A stretch of 64,000 nucleotides of DNA, taken from positions 72,077,764-72,141,763 of the forward strand of contig NC_030683.2 of NCBI RefSeq assembly GCF_000004195.4, read 5' to 3'. This document shows, piece after piece, positions 12,983 to 22,343 of this stretch. The translations under genes and the position numbers were made by a program. Position 1 is the stretch's first letter. Every line of letters begins with the position of its first letter. Below the pieces are notes generated by a model that saw only the letters and a program-made list of their open reading frames with translations, had not been told where the DNA came from and made no database searches. The stretch is from Xenopus tropicalis (lineage: Eukaryota; Chordata; Amphibia; Anura; Pipidae).

Positions 12983-13360
12983 TTAACAAAGGTTTTGGTA
13001 CTTTTATAGGTTAAACCGTCCACTTTTTAGCATGACCTGCATAAAAACACCCTGCCCTAATTGCTTACCTGATAACCCAGGTCAGGGCTCCTGTGCACTG
13101 TACTGGCACTGGGTACTTCTGTAGGAGCTCTACACCAGGACCATGTTCTGTGTATTTCTTTTTCACTCCTGACTTGTGCACATGCTTCATTCTACTGTAT
13201 ATACAGACCAGGGCACAAGAGAAGAAAAGGAAGTAGAAGAATAGCTTTCCTACAGATGTACCCCAGGTTGGTGTAGTTTAGGCTCAGGAACTCAAGCAAG
13301 TGATTAGGGGTGCCTAACATTTGGCTCCTCCCAGTGATTAAATCTTTCCTTTACCTTTAA
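12983..13360. mobile_element. Decayed T2/Kolobok-type MITE
   Basis: The right end reads 'gattaggggtgcctaacatt' then 'cttttacctttaa'-like sequence ending in TTAA at 13357. The left part keeps 'aattgcttacctgataaccc'. Order and spacing match the intact copies at 458-872 and 40958-41379, but the inner hairpins are eroded. The left boundary at the TTAA of 12983 is inferred from that spacing. Confidence 0.6.
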
Positions 13361-14124
13361 AGGCTAAAATATATGGGTCGATTTTTGTAGGTATCTTACC
13401 GATGGGGCCATGGGATGAATGAACAGATATGTAATGAGGGGCCATATAAAGCATGGTGATCATTCTATTGTTCCATCTGTTCTGGTAGACACAATGAGCA
13501 GAATAAGAGAAACTGTAGAGGAACTTCATCTCTTCTTAACCTCCTTATTTGTTGATACATTATATCATATACAATATTCTTGTATATATCATAGGATTAG
13601 AGTGGATTAGAGTGGACTTGAGGAATTATGGAATTATGGAATTTCTGGCACCCTGTATTAAGAGATAACTGCCATGCTAAAAGAGAGGGAATTGGACGCA
13701 AAGTTAGTTACTGGACAGGTACTGAGTGTGATATATGAGGGCTAATTTACCAACATAGGTGCTAACTTCATTTGTGTAATTTATCACCTGTGTTAGTAAA
13801 TGAACCCTACTGATTCTTATTTTGTACAAGCTGATACTCAATGTTAACTGGATTAACATTGATGAAGAATGTTCCATGATGAATCACATCACAGTGTATA
13901 TGCATTGCTTATTGCTCATTTATTGGTATTAACGATTTATAGATCAGTTTATATCTAATTAAATGGATTCAAAAACCCATTAGATCACTCAAAAGGACTT
14001 GTGCTGAAAAACTTTGTGCCTGTTATTTTAATTAGGATTTATGTTTTTTATATTTCTTTCCTTAAATGGGGAAAGATATAAAACCGAAAGGAAAGTCACA
14101 TTCTGCTTCAGATTTTTACGAACA
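13361..14124. other. Unassigned DNA with one small palindrome
   Basis: A short imperfect palindrome at about 13737-13808 pairs 'agggctaatttaccaacat' with 'gttagtaaatgaaccct', likely a small MITE. The rest is unassigned. Confidence 0.45.
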
Positions 14125-14239
14125 CAAAACAAACCAGCAGTCCACTGAGAAGCCTCTGTAATATGAGCTAAAACAGGTTTGGGGAAGGGAGGGGTTTGTT
14201 TATACAGAGGGCTTCTTGGTGGACTGCTGATTTGTTTTG
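14125..14239. repeat. Imperfect inverted repeat, 36-37 bp arms
   Basis: The left arm, 14125-14160, begins caaaacaaaccagcagtcca. The right arm, 14203-14239, is its reverse complement with a few mismatches, ending gactgctgatttgttttg. The loop is about 42 bp and purine-rich. I do not recognise the family. It could be a short MITE or a fold in a transcript, and no target duplication is visible. Confidence 0.65.
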
Positions 14240-14372
14240 ACTCTGTGACACTCTGTTTAGTGTAAGAAATAACCATAATTTAGCATGTGTGTATTTATTG
14301 AATGCTTGTTTATTTGTATATGTGTGCCTCCATGATACCTGGAGGTACCTAAACAGTTACAAACTGGACAGA

Positions 14373-14434
14373 CTAAATAATAGCACCCTAGTACCCCTAA
14401 ATAATAGCACCCTAGTACCCCTAAATAATAGCAG
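14373..14434. repeat. 24-bp tandem repeat, about 2.5 units
   Basis: The unit begins ctaaataatagcaccctagt and repeats at 14373, 14397 and 14421, the last partial. Translation of one frame gives a repeated eight-residue block, but this is a consequence of a period divisible by three, not evidence of a gene. Confidence 0.85.
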
Positions 14435-14853
14435 CTGTCTGTCAGCAGAACAATTTACTTACCCTGTATGTGATAAGTGGCAGCAGTATTCCTTTCATCT
14501 CCCCAGTAGAGTGACTGGCATTTAAAGGGTTAAATCGATTGTTTTGCTAGAAGAAGCTGCAAGGCTCATACATCCTGCCAGGCTTTGTAATAGTTCAGGT
14601 GCCTTTAGGCACTTATACTATGTGTGCATCCCTTTGGAGGAAGCCCACCCATATTGTGTCATGGAGGCACAGATTACAAAAATAAACTGAGAATTTATTT
14701 GTGTTAAAATTTTATTAGATATAAACACTGATGGGATAAAATATATATACTGTACATAAAATCAGCATGATACATCCATAGTTCCAGCACTTCCTTGTAG
14801 GTTAACTGTAAGACCCAAATCTAGTTCCCTCATATATATATATTATATATATA
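14435..14853. other. Unassigned DNA ending in a short TA tract
   Basis: No gene recognised. A short (AT)n tract at about 14832-14853 abuts the next element, whose TA target lies in it. Confidence 0.5.
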
Positions 14854-15493
14854 GAGGTATGGGACCTGTTATCCAGAATGCTCAGGACCCGGGGCTTTTC
14901 CACATAAAGGAATCTTTCCATTATTTGGATCTTCATACCTTAAGTCTACAAAAAATTAATTTAAACCCAATAGGATTGTTTTGCCTCCAAAAAGGATTAA
15001 TTATATTTTTGGATCAAATACAAGGTACAGGTATAGGACCTATTATCCAAAATGCTTGGGACCAATGGCATTCTGGATAAGGAGTCTTTGCATAATTTGG
15101 ATCTTCTTACTTTGTCTACTAAAAAATCAATAAAATATTAATTAAACCCAATTGCATTGTTTTGCCTCCAATAAGGATTAATTATATCTTAGCTGGGATC
15201 AAGTACACGATACTGTTTTATTATTACAGAGAAAATGGAAATCAGTTTTAAAAATCTAAATTATTTGATTAAAATGGAGTGTTTGGGAGATGTGCTTTCT
15301 GTAATTCAGAGCTTTCTGGATAACAGGTTTCCAGATAACGGATCCCATACCTGTACTGTTTTAGTATTACAGAGAAAAAGGAAATTTTTTAATATTAAAA
15401 TTATTTTCTTTTAATGGAGTCTATGGAAAATGGCCTTTCCGTAATTCATAACTTTCTGGATAATGGGTTTTTGGATAATGGACCCCATACATG
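14854..15493. mobile_element. Palindromic TA-target MITE, split by a second copy
   Basis: The outer copy starts gaggtatgggacctgttatc after TA at 14852-14853 and ends ggaccccatacatg before TA at 15494-15495. Its body is interrupted at 15026: the left part runs to 'atcaaatacaagg' and resumes at 15356 with ctgttttagtattacagaga, exactly where the uninterrupted inner copy reads straight through ('acacgatactgttttattat'). The outer copy is therefore older. The element is non-coding. The frame at 14859-15080 is a shadow. Confidence 0.85.
15028..15353. mobile_element. Palindromic TA-target MITE, inner complete copy
   Basis: It runs from caggtataggacctattatc to cggatcccatacctg with TA on both sides (15026-15027, 15354-15355). 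The host is a sister element whose sequence is known on both sides, so the TA duplication can be read directly. TA targets and CAGGTATGGG ends suggest a Tc1/mariner-like mobiliser. I do not know the Repbase name. Relatives lie at 17656-17971, 18213-18506, 22168-22343, 41851-41912, 41986-42186 and 50147-50471. Confidence 0.88.
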
Positions 15494-15655
15494 TATATGT
15501 TTTGGGAAGGCTACCAATAGAAGGTTTTTGGTTGGAGAGCTAATAATTATATATGAATAAATAGCTTAAATCTTCACTATTATTTACCTATGTTTTTGGC
15601 TCCGTTTTACAATGAAAATGGCTGTCTCTAACAAACTCAAACCCCCATATGTAAA

Positions 15656-15752
15656 AAAAGGCACTAATTTTGCCCAGGATCAATCAATAACATGTTTGTT
15701 ACCTGCTGATTGGTTGCTATGGGTTACTGCACCCAGAAAAACTTAGTGCCTT
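15656..15752. mobile_element. Short MITE, 'tgctgattggttgctatggg' family
   Basis: It begins 'aggcactaattttgcccag' and contains 'cctgctgattggttgctatg' and 'ggttactgcaccca', ending 'aacttagtgcctttta'. The ends are inverted repeats of each other. The copy at 32716-32862 is longer and more complete; another is at about 25908-26050. Confidence 0.65.
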
Positions 15753-17655
15753 TTAGTTTAATCCCAAAAGTATTTAAATACGCAAAATGCCTGAATGACT
15801 AAATACACAACAGAGAAATAATTAAAAATAAAAAGGCAACAATCATCAAGAAAAAAAACACCCTTAATTGAAATGTTTGATTTTAATGTTCATTAAAAAT
15901 ATTAAAAAAGAAGACACTAAAAAAAATAGAGCTAATTTATGTCTGCAGTGTTTTTACCCACAAAACAGCATTTTCCCTAAAAGTCTAGTATTATTGCAGA
16001 TTAAGTAAAGCATTGTGTTTGATGCAATTGAGTCCATGTCAAAATGACCACAATTGTGGGAGAGCATTCTGAAAAATCAGATGCTGTTGCAATCATAGGA
16101 CAGACTGAAGTAAAAGGCTCAGTTGCCGCCTGCACCCACTATGCATGCAAAGTGCCATTTCAGATGCCACTCGCGATTGTTTTGTGCCCCATAATTTCAC
16201 TGCAGCATTGCATTTGCTGTAACTCAAACAATGCATCAAAACAGGCACAATAGATGGATCCAATTTTTGTACCTATAGGGTAGGTAAGTACAGGCCTCTG
16301 TTGCAGTCTGTGCCTGCTCTCTACTTGGTGTGTCTAAATGACTGGTAGAGGGCAGATGTCTATGTGCCTACATGCCTCTCCCTGCCCACCCTTCATAAAT
16401 GCAGAATGCAGGCAACACTGTATTCAATGAGTAATTGCAATGACCAACTTTACTAGATTTGCTTTAGTTTCTTTGCAACATGATACAGAATGTGTAAAAA
16501 GTGACTTTGCATTTTTATGCCACTTGTTACACATATTTTTTGTCTGTAAATTATCTAGATGTAAGCAGGGCATGGATAGATTTTAGTCATCTTAAAAGTG
16601 TCTTTCTCCTTAATTCTACTAAAAACTTTCCATATCAGGACTAATGGCCATAATTCTTGCTAAAAGCATATATTCTCAGCATTCTAAATATAAATGTTCA
16701 TAAAATAAAACATTTTGTAAAAAGCATTGAAAAGAAGCACTGGACTCCTTCCTGCTTCACTTCATGTGGCCTTGACTTTATAGAATCCAAATTGCTGATT
16801 ATTTACTGAGGGAGACCCTGAGGGGCAGCTCTGGTGGGCCCTGGACCTTACCTCTGCCTTCAATAAACTTATTATATACAGTATAATAAAAAGTTGACCT
16901 GACTAGTTTGAGATCATTTAACAAATGATACACTGCCCCAAATGGCCTCAACTCTGTACTCCCCTTTCTGTTTTATATTAAGTTTAGTTTAATTGTTATT
17001 GAACCTTGACATGGACCTCAGCTGTCAGTCTCTCTCTGCCCCTTCCATGAAATAAATACACCACCTACAGCCATTAAACATATTAAGAAATAACATCCTT
17101 ACACAAAGTGACTAATAAATGGTAAATTGGACTAACAACCAAGCTACTAGCTATGTTAGTTTGAGTATGACATTGTGATTGGGTTTTAAATATAAGTAAC
17201 TGTCAGTGAATTATCCTTTCATTTCTGTTAAAGTGTCAGAAAAAAACTCATCACTTCAGCCAAGCAAATCATAATGCATCCAATGTATTTTTTTAACTAA
17301 TGCTTACATTCCAAAGAAATCTTTGGAAAAATATCTTTACATTATTTGATTAAGGAATCCGCAAAGATATTCCCCTGATTACCTACACAATGGGACAACC
17401 TGTAGAGGCAGGTTCTTCAACTGAAATCTCTTCCAGAGTGCATATGCAATGGCACCCTGGCAGGTTCTAGCTGAATAGGCTGCTACATTAAAGGGAAAAT
17501 ATATCCCCGTTTTTAACATAGGCTCATTCAGTGTAAAAAATGTGCATAAACACTATTTAAACCATAAATAAATATGAATTATATGACATATATCATTTTT
17601 ATACAGATCCACAAAACCATGGATCATTTATAAAAATCCACATGGATATGCAGTA
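15753..17655. other. Unassigned non-coding DNA, about 1.9 kb
   Basis: No recognised repeat or gene. The frame at 16044-16253 has no domain features or splice context. Confidence 0.5.
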
Positions 17656-17971
17656 CAGGTTATCTGGAAACCCATTATCCAGAAAGTTCCAAATTACAGA
17701 AAGGCAAGCTCCCATAAACACCATTTTAATCAAATAATTCACATTTTTAAAAATGGTTTCCTTTTTTTCTGCAATAATAAAACAGTACCTTGTACTTGAT
17801 CCCAACTAAGATATAATTACTTCTTATTGGAGCCAAAACAATCCTCTTGGGTTTATTTAATGTTTAAATACTTTTATTAGCAGACTTAAGGTAGGAGATC
17901 TGAATTATGGAAAGACCCCTTATCTGGAAAACCCCCGGTCCCAGCATTCTGGATAATGGGTCCCATACCTG
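17656..17971. mobile_element. Palindromic TA-target MITE
   Basis: It starts caggttatctggaaacccat after TA (17654-17655) and ends gggtcccatacctg before TA (17972-17973). The body carries the family's 'ccattttaatcaaataattc' and 'gagccaaaacaatcctcttg' blocks. It abuts the LINE tail at 17974 directly. Confidence 0.82.
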
Positions 17972-17973
17972 TA

Positions 17974-18156
17974 CTGTAAGCTCTACGGGGCAGGGACCTC
18001 CTTCCTACTGTGTCTCATACCACATGGCACTTATTCCCTGTGTATTTATACTTATTTATTGTATTTATTATAACACTTGTCCTCCCTGTGTGTAATTCTG
18101 TATATTGTAAGATTGTACAGCGCTGCATACCCTTGTGACGCTTTATAAATAAAGTT
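17974..18156 (+). mobile_element. Rex1/CR1-type LINE, 3' tail only
   Basis: The segment from ctgtaagctctacggggcag to gctttataaataaagttat is nearly identical to the 3' UTR of the Rex1-like LINE at 52427-52610, so it is the same family truncated to about 180 bp. It includes an AATAAA-like motif at its end and runs into an ATAC microsatellite, as LINE tails of this group do. Its 5' end joins a palindromic MITE. The frame at 17907-18095 is an artefact of that join. Confidence 0.85.
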
Positions 18157-18200
18157 ATACATACATACATACATACATACATACATACATACATACATAC
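18157..18200. repeat. (ATAC)n microsatellite
   Basis: About 11 tetranucleotide units directly follow the LINE 3' end. The longer LINE copy at 52631 ends with only a few units of the same motif, so this tract has probably expanded from the LINE's own tail repeat. Confidence 0.95.
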
Positions 18201-18212
18201 AATGTAGAAATA

Positions 18213-18506
18213 ACAGCATGAGAGCTGTCATCTAGAAAGTTCGGCACCTGGCATTTTCTATAAAGGCTCATTCTGTAATTTGGATCTCCATATTTAAGTC
18301 TTTTAAAAATTAATTCAAATATTAAATAAACACAATAAGATTATTTTGCCTCCAATAAGGATTAGTTATATCTTAGTTAGGATCAAGCAAAGTTACTGTT
18401 TTATTATATAATTTGAAGACATTTGAGTTATTTTATTAAAATGGAGCCTATGGGAGTCAGGCTTTCTGTAATTTGGAGCTTTCTGAATTCTGAGCTTCTA
18501 TACCTG
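18213..18506. mobile_element. Palindromic TA-target MITE, diverged copy
   Basis: The body has 'gtaatttggatctccatatt', 'ttattttgcctccaataagg' and 'taaaatggagcctatgggag' in family order, ending 'cttctatacctg' before TA. The left end is degraded (about 18213-18225). Confidence 0.75.
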
Positions 18507-18523
18507 TATAATGAGATTAAGTT

Positions 18524-19531
18524 CCATAGGGCAGTGCTGTCCAACTGGCGGCCCGCGGGCCGCATGCCGCGCCCCCCTCTGTGTGGCCCCCCACCTGTCT
18601 GGCTGCTTTGATGGCTTACTCTTGTGTAAGCTTTAAATGGTATCAGTACTGTGATTTACTGCCCCCCCTGCATGGTTCTCACCTCAGATTCAGGCTGTAA
18701 TCAGGCTGTATTGTTTAAATATGTAATCCTCTGTACTGTTCACACCTTTTAATCTCTGCATTGTTCTACCCCCTGCAGTGTTCACACCTCAGGCTCAGGC
18801 TGTAATCACACCCATTGTTCACTTCTTCACACCTCAGGAGCAGTAGAAACCCACAAATAATCCCTGCATACTACAAAAAGAACATATACTGAGGTGGTAC
18901 TGCAATTAAAAAGTTTTTTAATATATAGTTATTGTGCAGACTGTAGGAGCAGTGCCAGCATTGTGTCACTGTAGGCTGCCTGTGTGTGAGCATAGGGCAA
19001 GCAGAGTATGGCACACACAGGCAGAGTAGGGCAGGCAGAGTATGGCACACACAGGCAGAGTAGGGCAGGCAGAGTATGGCACACACAGGCAGAGTAGGGC
19101 AGGCAGAGTATGGCACACACAGGCAGGGTAGGGAAGGCAGAGTATGGCACACACAGGCAGAGTAGGGCAGGCAGAGTATGGCACACACAGGCCAAGTTTG
19201 GCACAAACCAGCCAAGAATGGCACACACAGTGAAAGTATGGTACACGCAGGCAGGGTAGGGAAGGCAGAGTATGGCACACACAAAGGCAGGGTAGGGCAG
19301 GCAGAGTATGGCACACAGGCAGGGTAGGGCAGGCAGAGTATGGCAGGTTTTTGCTGTACTACAACCATTAATATGGGTATGGTCATGTGATAACATGGGT
19401 GTGGTTTCAAGTGGGTGCGGTTTCAAAAAGGGGAGTGGTCAAAACTGGCTTCCATTATCGGCCCTCCACCACGTAGGTCGGAAAAATTCCGGCCCTCGGT
19501 ACAACAGAAGTTGGACAGCACTGCCATAGGG
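18524..19531. mobile_element. Non-autonomous hAT element with 8-bp target duplication
   Basis: The element occupies 18532-19523 (992 bp). It starts cagtgctgtccaactggcgg and ends agttggacagcactg. Both sides carry the same 8 bases, ccataggg (18524-18531, 19524-19531). An 8-bp duplication with CAG..CTG ends is typical of the hAT superfamily. It encodes no transposase. The left end has a GC-rich 'ggcggcccgcgggccgcatg' block and the right end the related 'ccggccctcggtac'. More than a third of its length is a 34-bp minisatellite (19001-19346). It inserted just past a palindromic MITE. Confidence 0.92.
19001..19346. repeat. 34-bp minisatellite inside the hAT element
   Basis: The unit begins gcagagtatggcacacacag and recurs at exact 34-bp steps at 19001, 19035, 19069, 19103, 19137 and 19171. 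It then degenerates, with indels, to about 19346. Because 34 is not a multiple of three and the unit lacks stops on the minus strand, three overlapping minus-strand frames (18871-19410, 18929-19426, 18966-19316) all stay open. Together they produce a Cys/Leu/Pro-rich repeat protein that is an artefact. Confidence 0.95.
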
Positions 19532-19913
19532 GGAAAAGCAATTGGTCACAATGAGCAGAGATAGACTATAACGGTTTCTTTTCAATCTGTGGAATCAGGC
19601 ATGTTGGTGTATAAAGAATGCATTTTATATTTATATCTGGAAAATCAGATAGTGTTTATGCCCCTTTTCTACTTAAACTGCATGAGCTCATGTCCAGGAT
19701 ATTTCAAGGTTGCATTAAACCTGTACTGTGAATTAATGGAAGCCTTGCTAGATTAGAGTATGTCTGGGTGCATGCAAGTGCTGTTTAGACGTGACAAGTT
19801 AATTGTGCATCAAGTTTTTCTGTTCGAAAGCTTGTATTCAAAGTTATGTTTCCACTCACTGAAATCTGCAGTGAAAAAGGGCTATGGCAAGTTTGTGAAA
19901 AACAGCAACCAAC
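19532..19913. other. Unassigned non-coding DNA
   Basis: No gene or repeat recognised. Confidence 0.45.
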
Positions 19914-20377
19914 CTAGGGACTCATTTACCATTGATTTTTTATTTTAAACTCTATTCAATTTTTTTTCAAAAACGTTGCAGAGAAAAAACACTGCAACTA
20001 TTCCGAGATTTACTACGTGTTTAAACGCCTAAAAATATTAATTTGGCAACTTGCCAAATTAAACTTGCTAAGTTCATATAGAAGTCAAAGGCAAAGGTCC
20101 CTTCCCTTTCCTTGAAGTTCTTTCTTTTGTCTCAAAATTTTAGAGATTTCGACGGGATTTGTCCAAAAACTTGATTTTTTTGAATTGACACTGCAACAAT
20201 TCGATAAAGTCGGGATTTTCACTGCAGCAATTTGAAAAAGTCGTGTTTTTATGACTTTTCTCGCAGCGACTTTTTCTTGCGTCTTTTTTAGTAAATATTA
20301 GATATCTGGACTAACGAGTTTAAATGAATTTGAAAATAAAAAAAAAGAAATTATGGTGTTTTAGTAAATCTACCCCA
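19914..20377. mobile_element. Probable MITE ending 'tagtaaatctacccca'
   Basis: The right end 'gttttagtaaatctacccca' and the left 'gggactcatttaccattga' form loose inverted repeats. The interior is rich in 'ttgcagagaaaa', 'actgcaac' and 'gactttttc' blocks in both orientations, as in AT-rich frog MITEs. Exact ends and target duplication are unclear. Confidence 0.45.
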
Positions 20378-20404
20378 TAATGTTATAAACTGCCATAACT
20401 AGTA

Positions 20405-20560
20405 TAGTAACCAGCATGGTTTTATGAAGTCCTGATCATGTCAAACAAATTTATTTGCAATTTATTATTTAGGAAGTTGACCAGTGATGTTGCAGAAGAT
20501 ACAGTTTACTTAGATTTCAGAAAGGCTTCTTATACAGTGCCCCACAAATACTGTCTGTTG
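20405..20560 (+). pseudogene. CR1-type LINE reverse-transcriptase remnant
   Basis: Translation of about 50 codons gives a 'NQHGF'-like start, then 'CQTNLF', and ends with the block VYLDFRKASYTVPHKY. This matches the CR1/L2 reverse-transcriptase region in which a 'VYLDFSKAFDTV' motif carries the first catalytic aspartate. The aspartate of YLDF is present, but the FDT of the motif has become SYT. Upstream there is an in-frame stop and there is no continuation downstream, so it is a dead fragment. A hAT MITE lies 9 bases downstream. Confidence 0.8.
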
Positions 20561-20917
20561 TTCGTGGTTAGTGATGAGCGAATTTTTTCACCAGACATGG
20601 ATTTGCAGCGAATTTCCTCATTTCGCCACTGGCGAATTGTTTCACGAAACTTCCGTGAGAATTCGCTGCTGAAAAATTTGCTGCATCAAATTGGGTACGG
20701 TCGCGTCAAAATTGGGTGTGGGCGTGTCAAAAAGCATGGGCGACAAAAAATGTACGTGGGCAACAAAAAAATAGACACAGGCAATTAAAAAAACGCGGGC
20801 GACAAAAAAAATCGTGCAACAAATGCATTTTGCAAATTTTTCGCTGTTTCACAAATTTTCTTGCCGTTTAACAAATTTTATGGCGAAGCAACAGATTCGC
20901 TCATCACTATTGGTGGT
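20561..20917. mobile_element. hAT-like MITE, TAGTGATGAGCGAA family, best copy
   Basis: The element (20569-20909, 341 bp) starts tagtgatgagcgaatttttt and ends cagattcgctcatcacta. Flanking 8-mers ttcgtggt and ttggtggt agree at 7 of 8 positions, consistent with an 8-bp hAT target duplication. The interior has degenerate repeats around 'gggcgacaaaaaa'. Other copies are at 3997, 12455, 36150, 42264, 55165 and 57689. It is non-coding; frames across it (20438-20788, 20861-21070) are shadows. Confidence 0.85.
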
Positions 20918-21867
20918 GTTACTGTTTTTACATGTATAATGAACTGGCAGGTGGGGGTTGCAGAGGTGGGGGGGGGTTGGTTTGGTTTAATGGCTTTAAG
21001 AGGGAGTCTGGAGTGGATAAGTCTGAGCTTTTGTAAACAAATTGTTGCAGCACAAGGCAGTAGTCCTTAAAAATGTGGAGAGAAGGGTATAATTATATTG
21101 GGTTCTGGATTGCAGGATGGGCATTGTGCAGTGGGTCAATGTGGGCATGGGATCCCTTGCTGGCATTAAACCAGGGCAGCTGATGGATAATTGAAGATGT
21201 GGGGCACTGAAGAAAGGCCCAGTGCACAGGATTGTAATCCCTGGACCACTCGCCCCGTGGCATTCAGTAAGGGTTAGAAATGGGTACGGTTAACATAAGT
21301 AATATACTGGTTACACTATTAGTAGTATTTGAAAATGTTGAAACATTACCTATTCACATACCAGTAAGAACTTGCCAATTTTTAGATGCAATGGTTAATA
21401 TCTACAACTGTGCCAACACATATGCAGCACTTTTGTCCCTGTTATTTATTTAATACTGAAAGAAAGAAGTGATTAAAATTCCCAGAACACATAAGAATTA
21501 AAATTTGTTATCGTTATCAGAATAGGGTGCCAAAAATCTGATACATTATAAAATTGTGTCATCTCCAAACAAACTGTGAGGCAGCAGGGTATGCTTCTCT
21601 CCTTTAAGAAAACCTCAGGAAGGGCTAGGCATGAAACTGAGGATTCCAAAGACAGAGAAGAGGTGGAAATAACATATCTGAAATGGCCAGAGACAGCTAT
21701 TGATGTGAAATTCTTTGAGGGCCATTGTCATCTGTTTTTTGGTAGCATGGGGATATATTCACCTGGATATGCTGCTTTTAATCATTCTTTGTGAGTAATA
21801 TTCTAGATATCTTTATAACAAAGCAGTTTGTCATAATGATCACAGAGCCTATAACAAACCTGCTATT
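20918..21867. other. Unassigned non-coding DNA
   Basis: No gene or repeat recognised. The frame at 21576-21794 has no resemblance to a known domain and no clear splice sites. Confidence 0.45.
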
Positions 21868-22155
21868 ATTATTTTACATTTACCCAAGACTTTACAGAGA
21901 TTGTTCATCATTCACATTGGTCCCTACAAGCTTACTATCTAAGGTCCCCATCACATCCCCATAAACTGGTGTCAGTTTAATACGAAGCCAGTTAACTTGC
22001 CTGTATATTATTGGAGTGTGGGAAGAAACCATAGTACCTGAAGGAAACCCACACAGGCACAGGGAGAACATTTTGCAGACAGCTTCCAGGAAAGAAATCA
22101 ATTAAAGGACCCAGAACTGCGAGGCAAAAGTGCTACCCACTGAGACACAGTTCTG
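21868..22155 (-). repeat. Old dispersed repeat with 'ggaaacccacacaggcacag' block
   Basis: The segment contains 'ttggagtgtgggaagaaacc', 'gaaggaaacccacacaggca', 'gggagaacattttgcagac' and 'tgctacccactgagacacag'. A very similar ordered set of blocks is widespread in fish and amphibian genomes as part of interspersed retroelements. I cannot assign the class with certainty, and the strand is a guess. The frame at 21892-22101 is a shadow. Confidence 0.6.
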
Positions 22156-22167
22156 ACCATTTGATAA

Positions 22168-22343
22168 CTCGATCCAAACTAAGCTACATAAATTTATATT
22201 GGAGGTAAAACAATCCTACTGGGTTTATACAATTTGAAAATGATTTTCAGCAGACTTAAGGTATGGTAATCCAAATTATGGAAACATCCCTTATATGGAA
22301 AACTCCATATCCCAAGAATTCTGAATAATAGATCTTGTACCTT
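22168..22343. mobile_element. Palindromic TA-target MITE, 5'-missing fragment
   Basis: It carries 'ggtaaaacaatcctactggg', 'cagcagacttaaggtatgg' and 'ccttatatggaaaactcca' in the order of the family's right half, ending 'gatcttgtacctt'. It is old and diverged. Confidence 0.65.

Noticed and set aside
18871..19426. Minus-strand frames of 179, 165 and 116 codons with a Cys/Leu/Pro-rich repeat
   Set aside because: They are three phases of a 34-bp minisatellite inside a hAT element, with no unique coding sequence around them.
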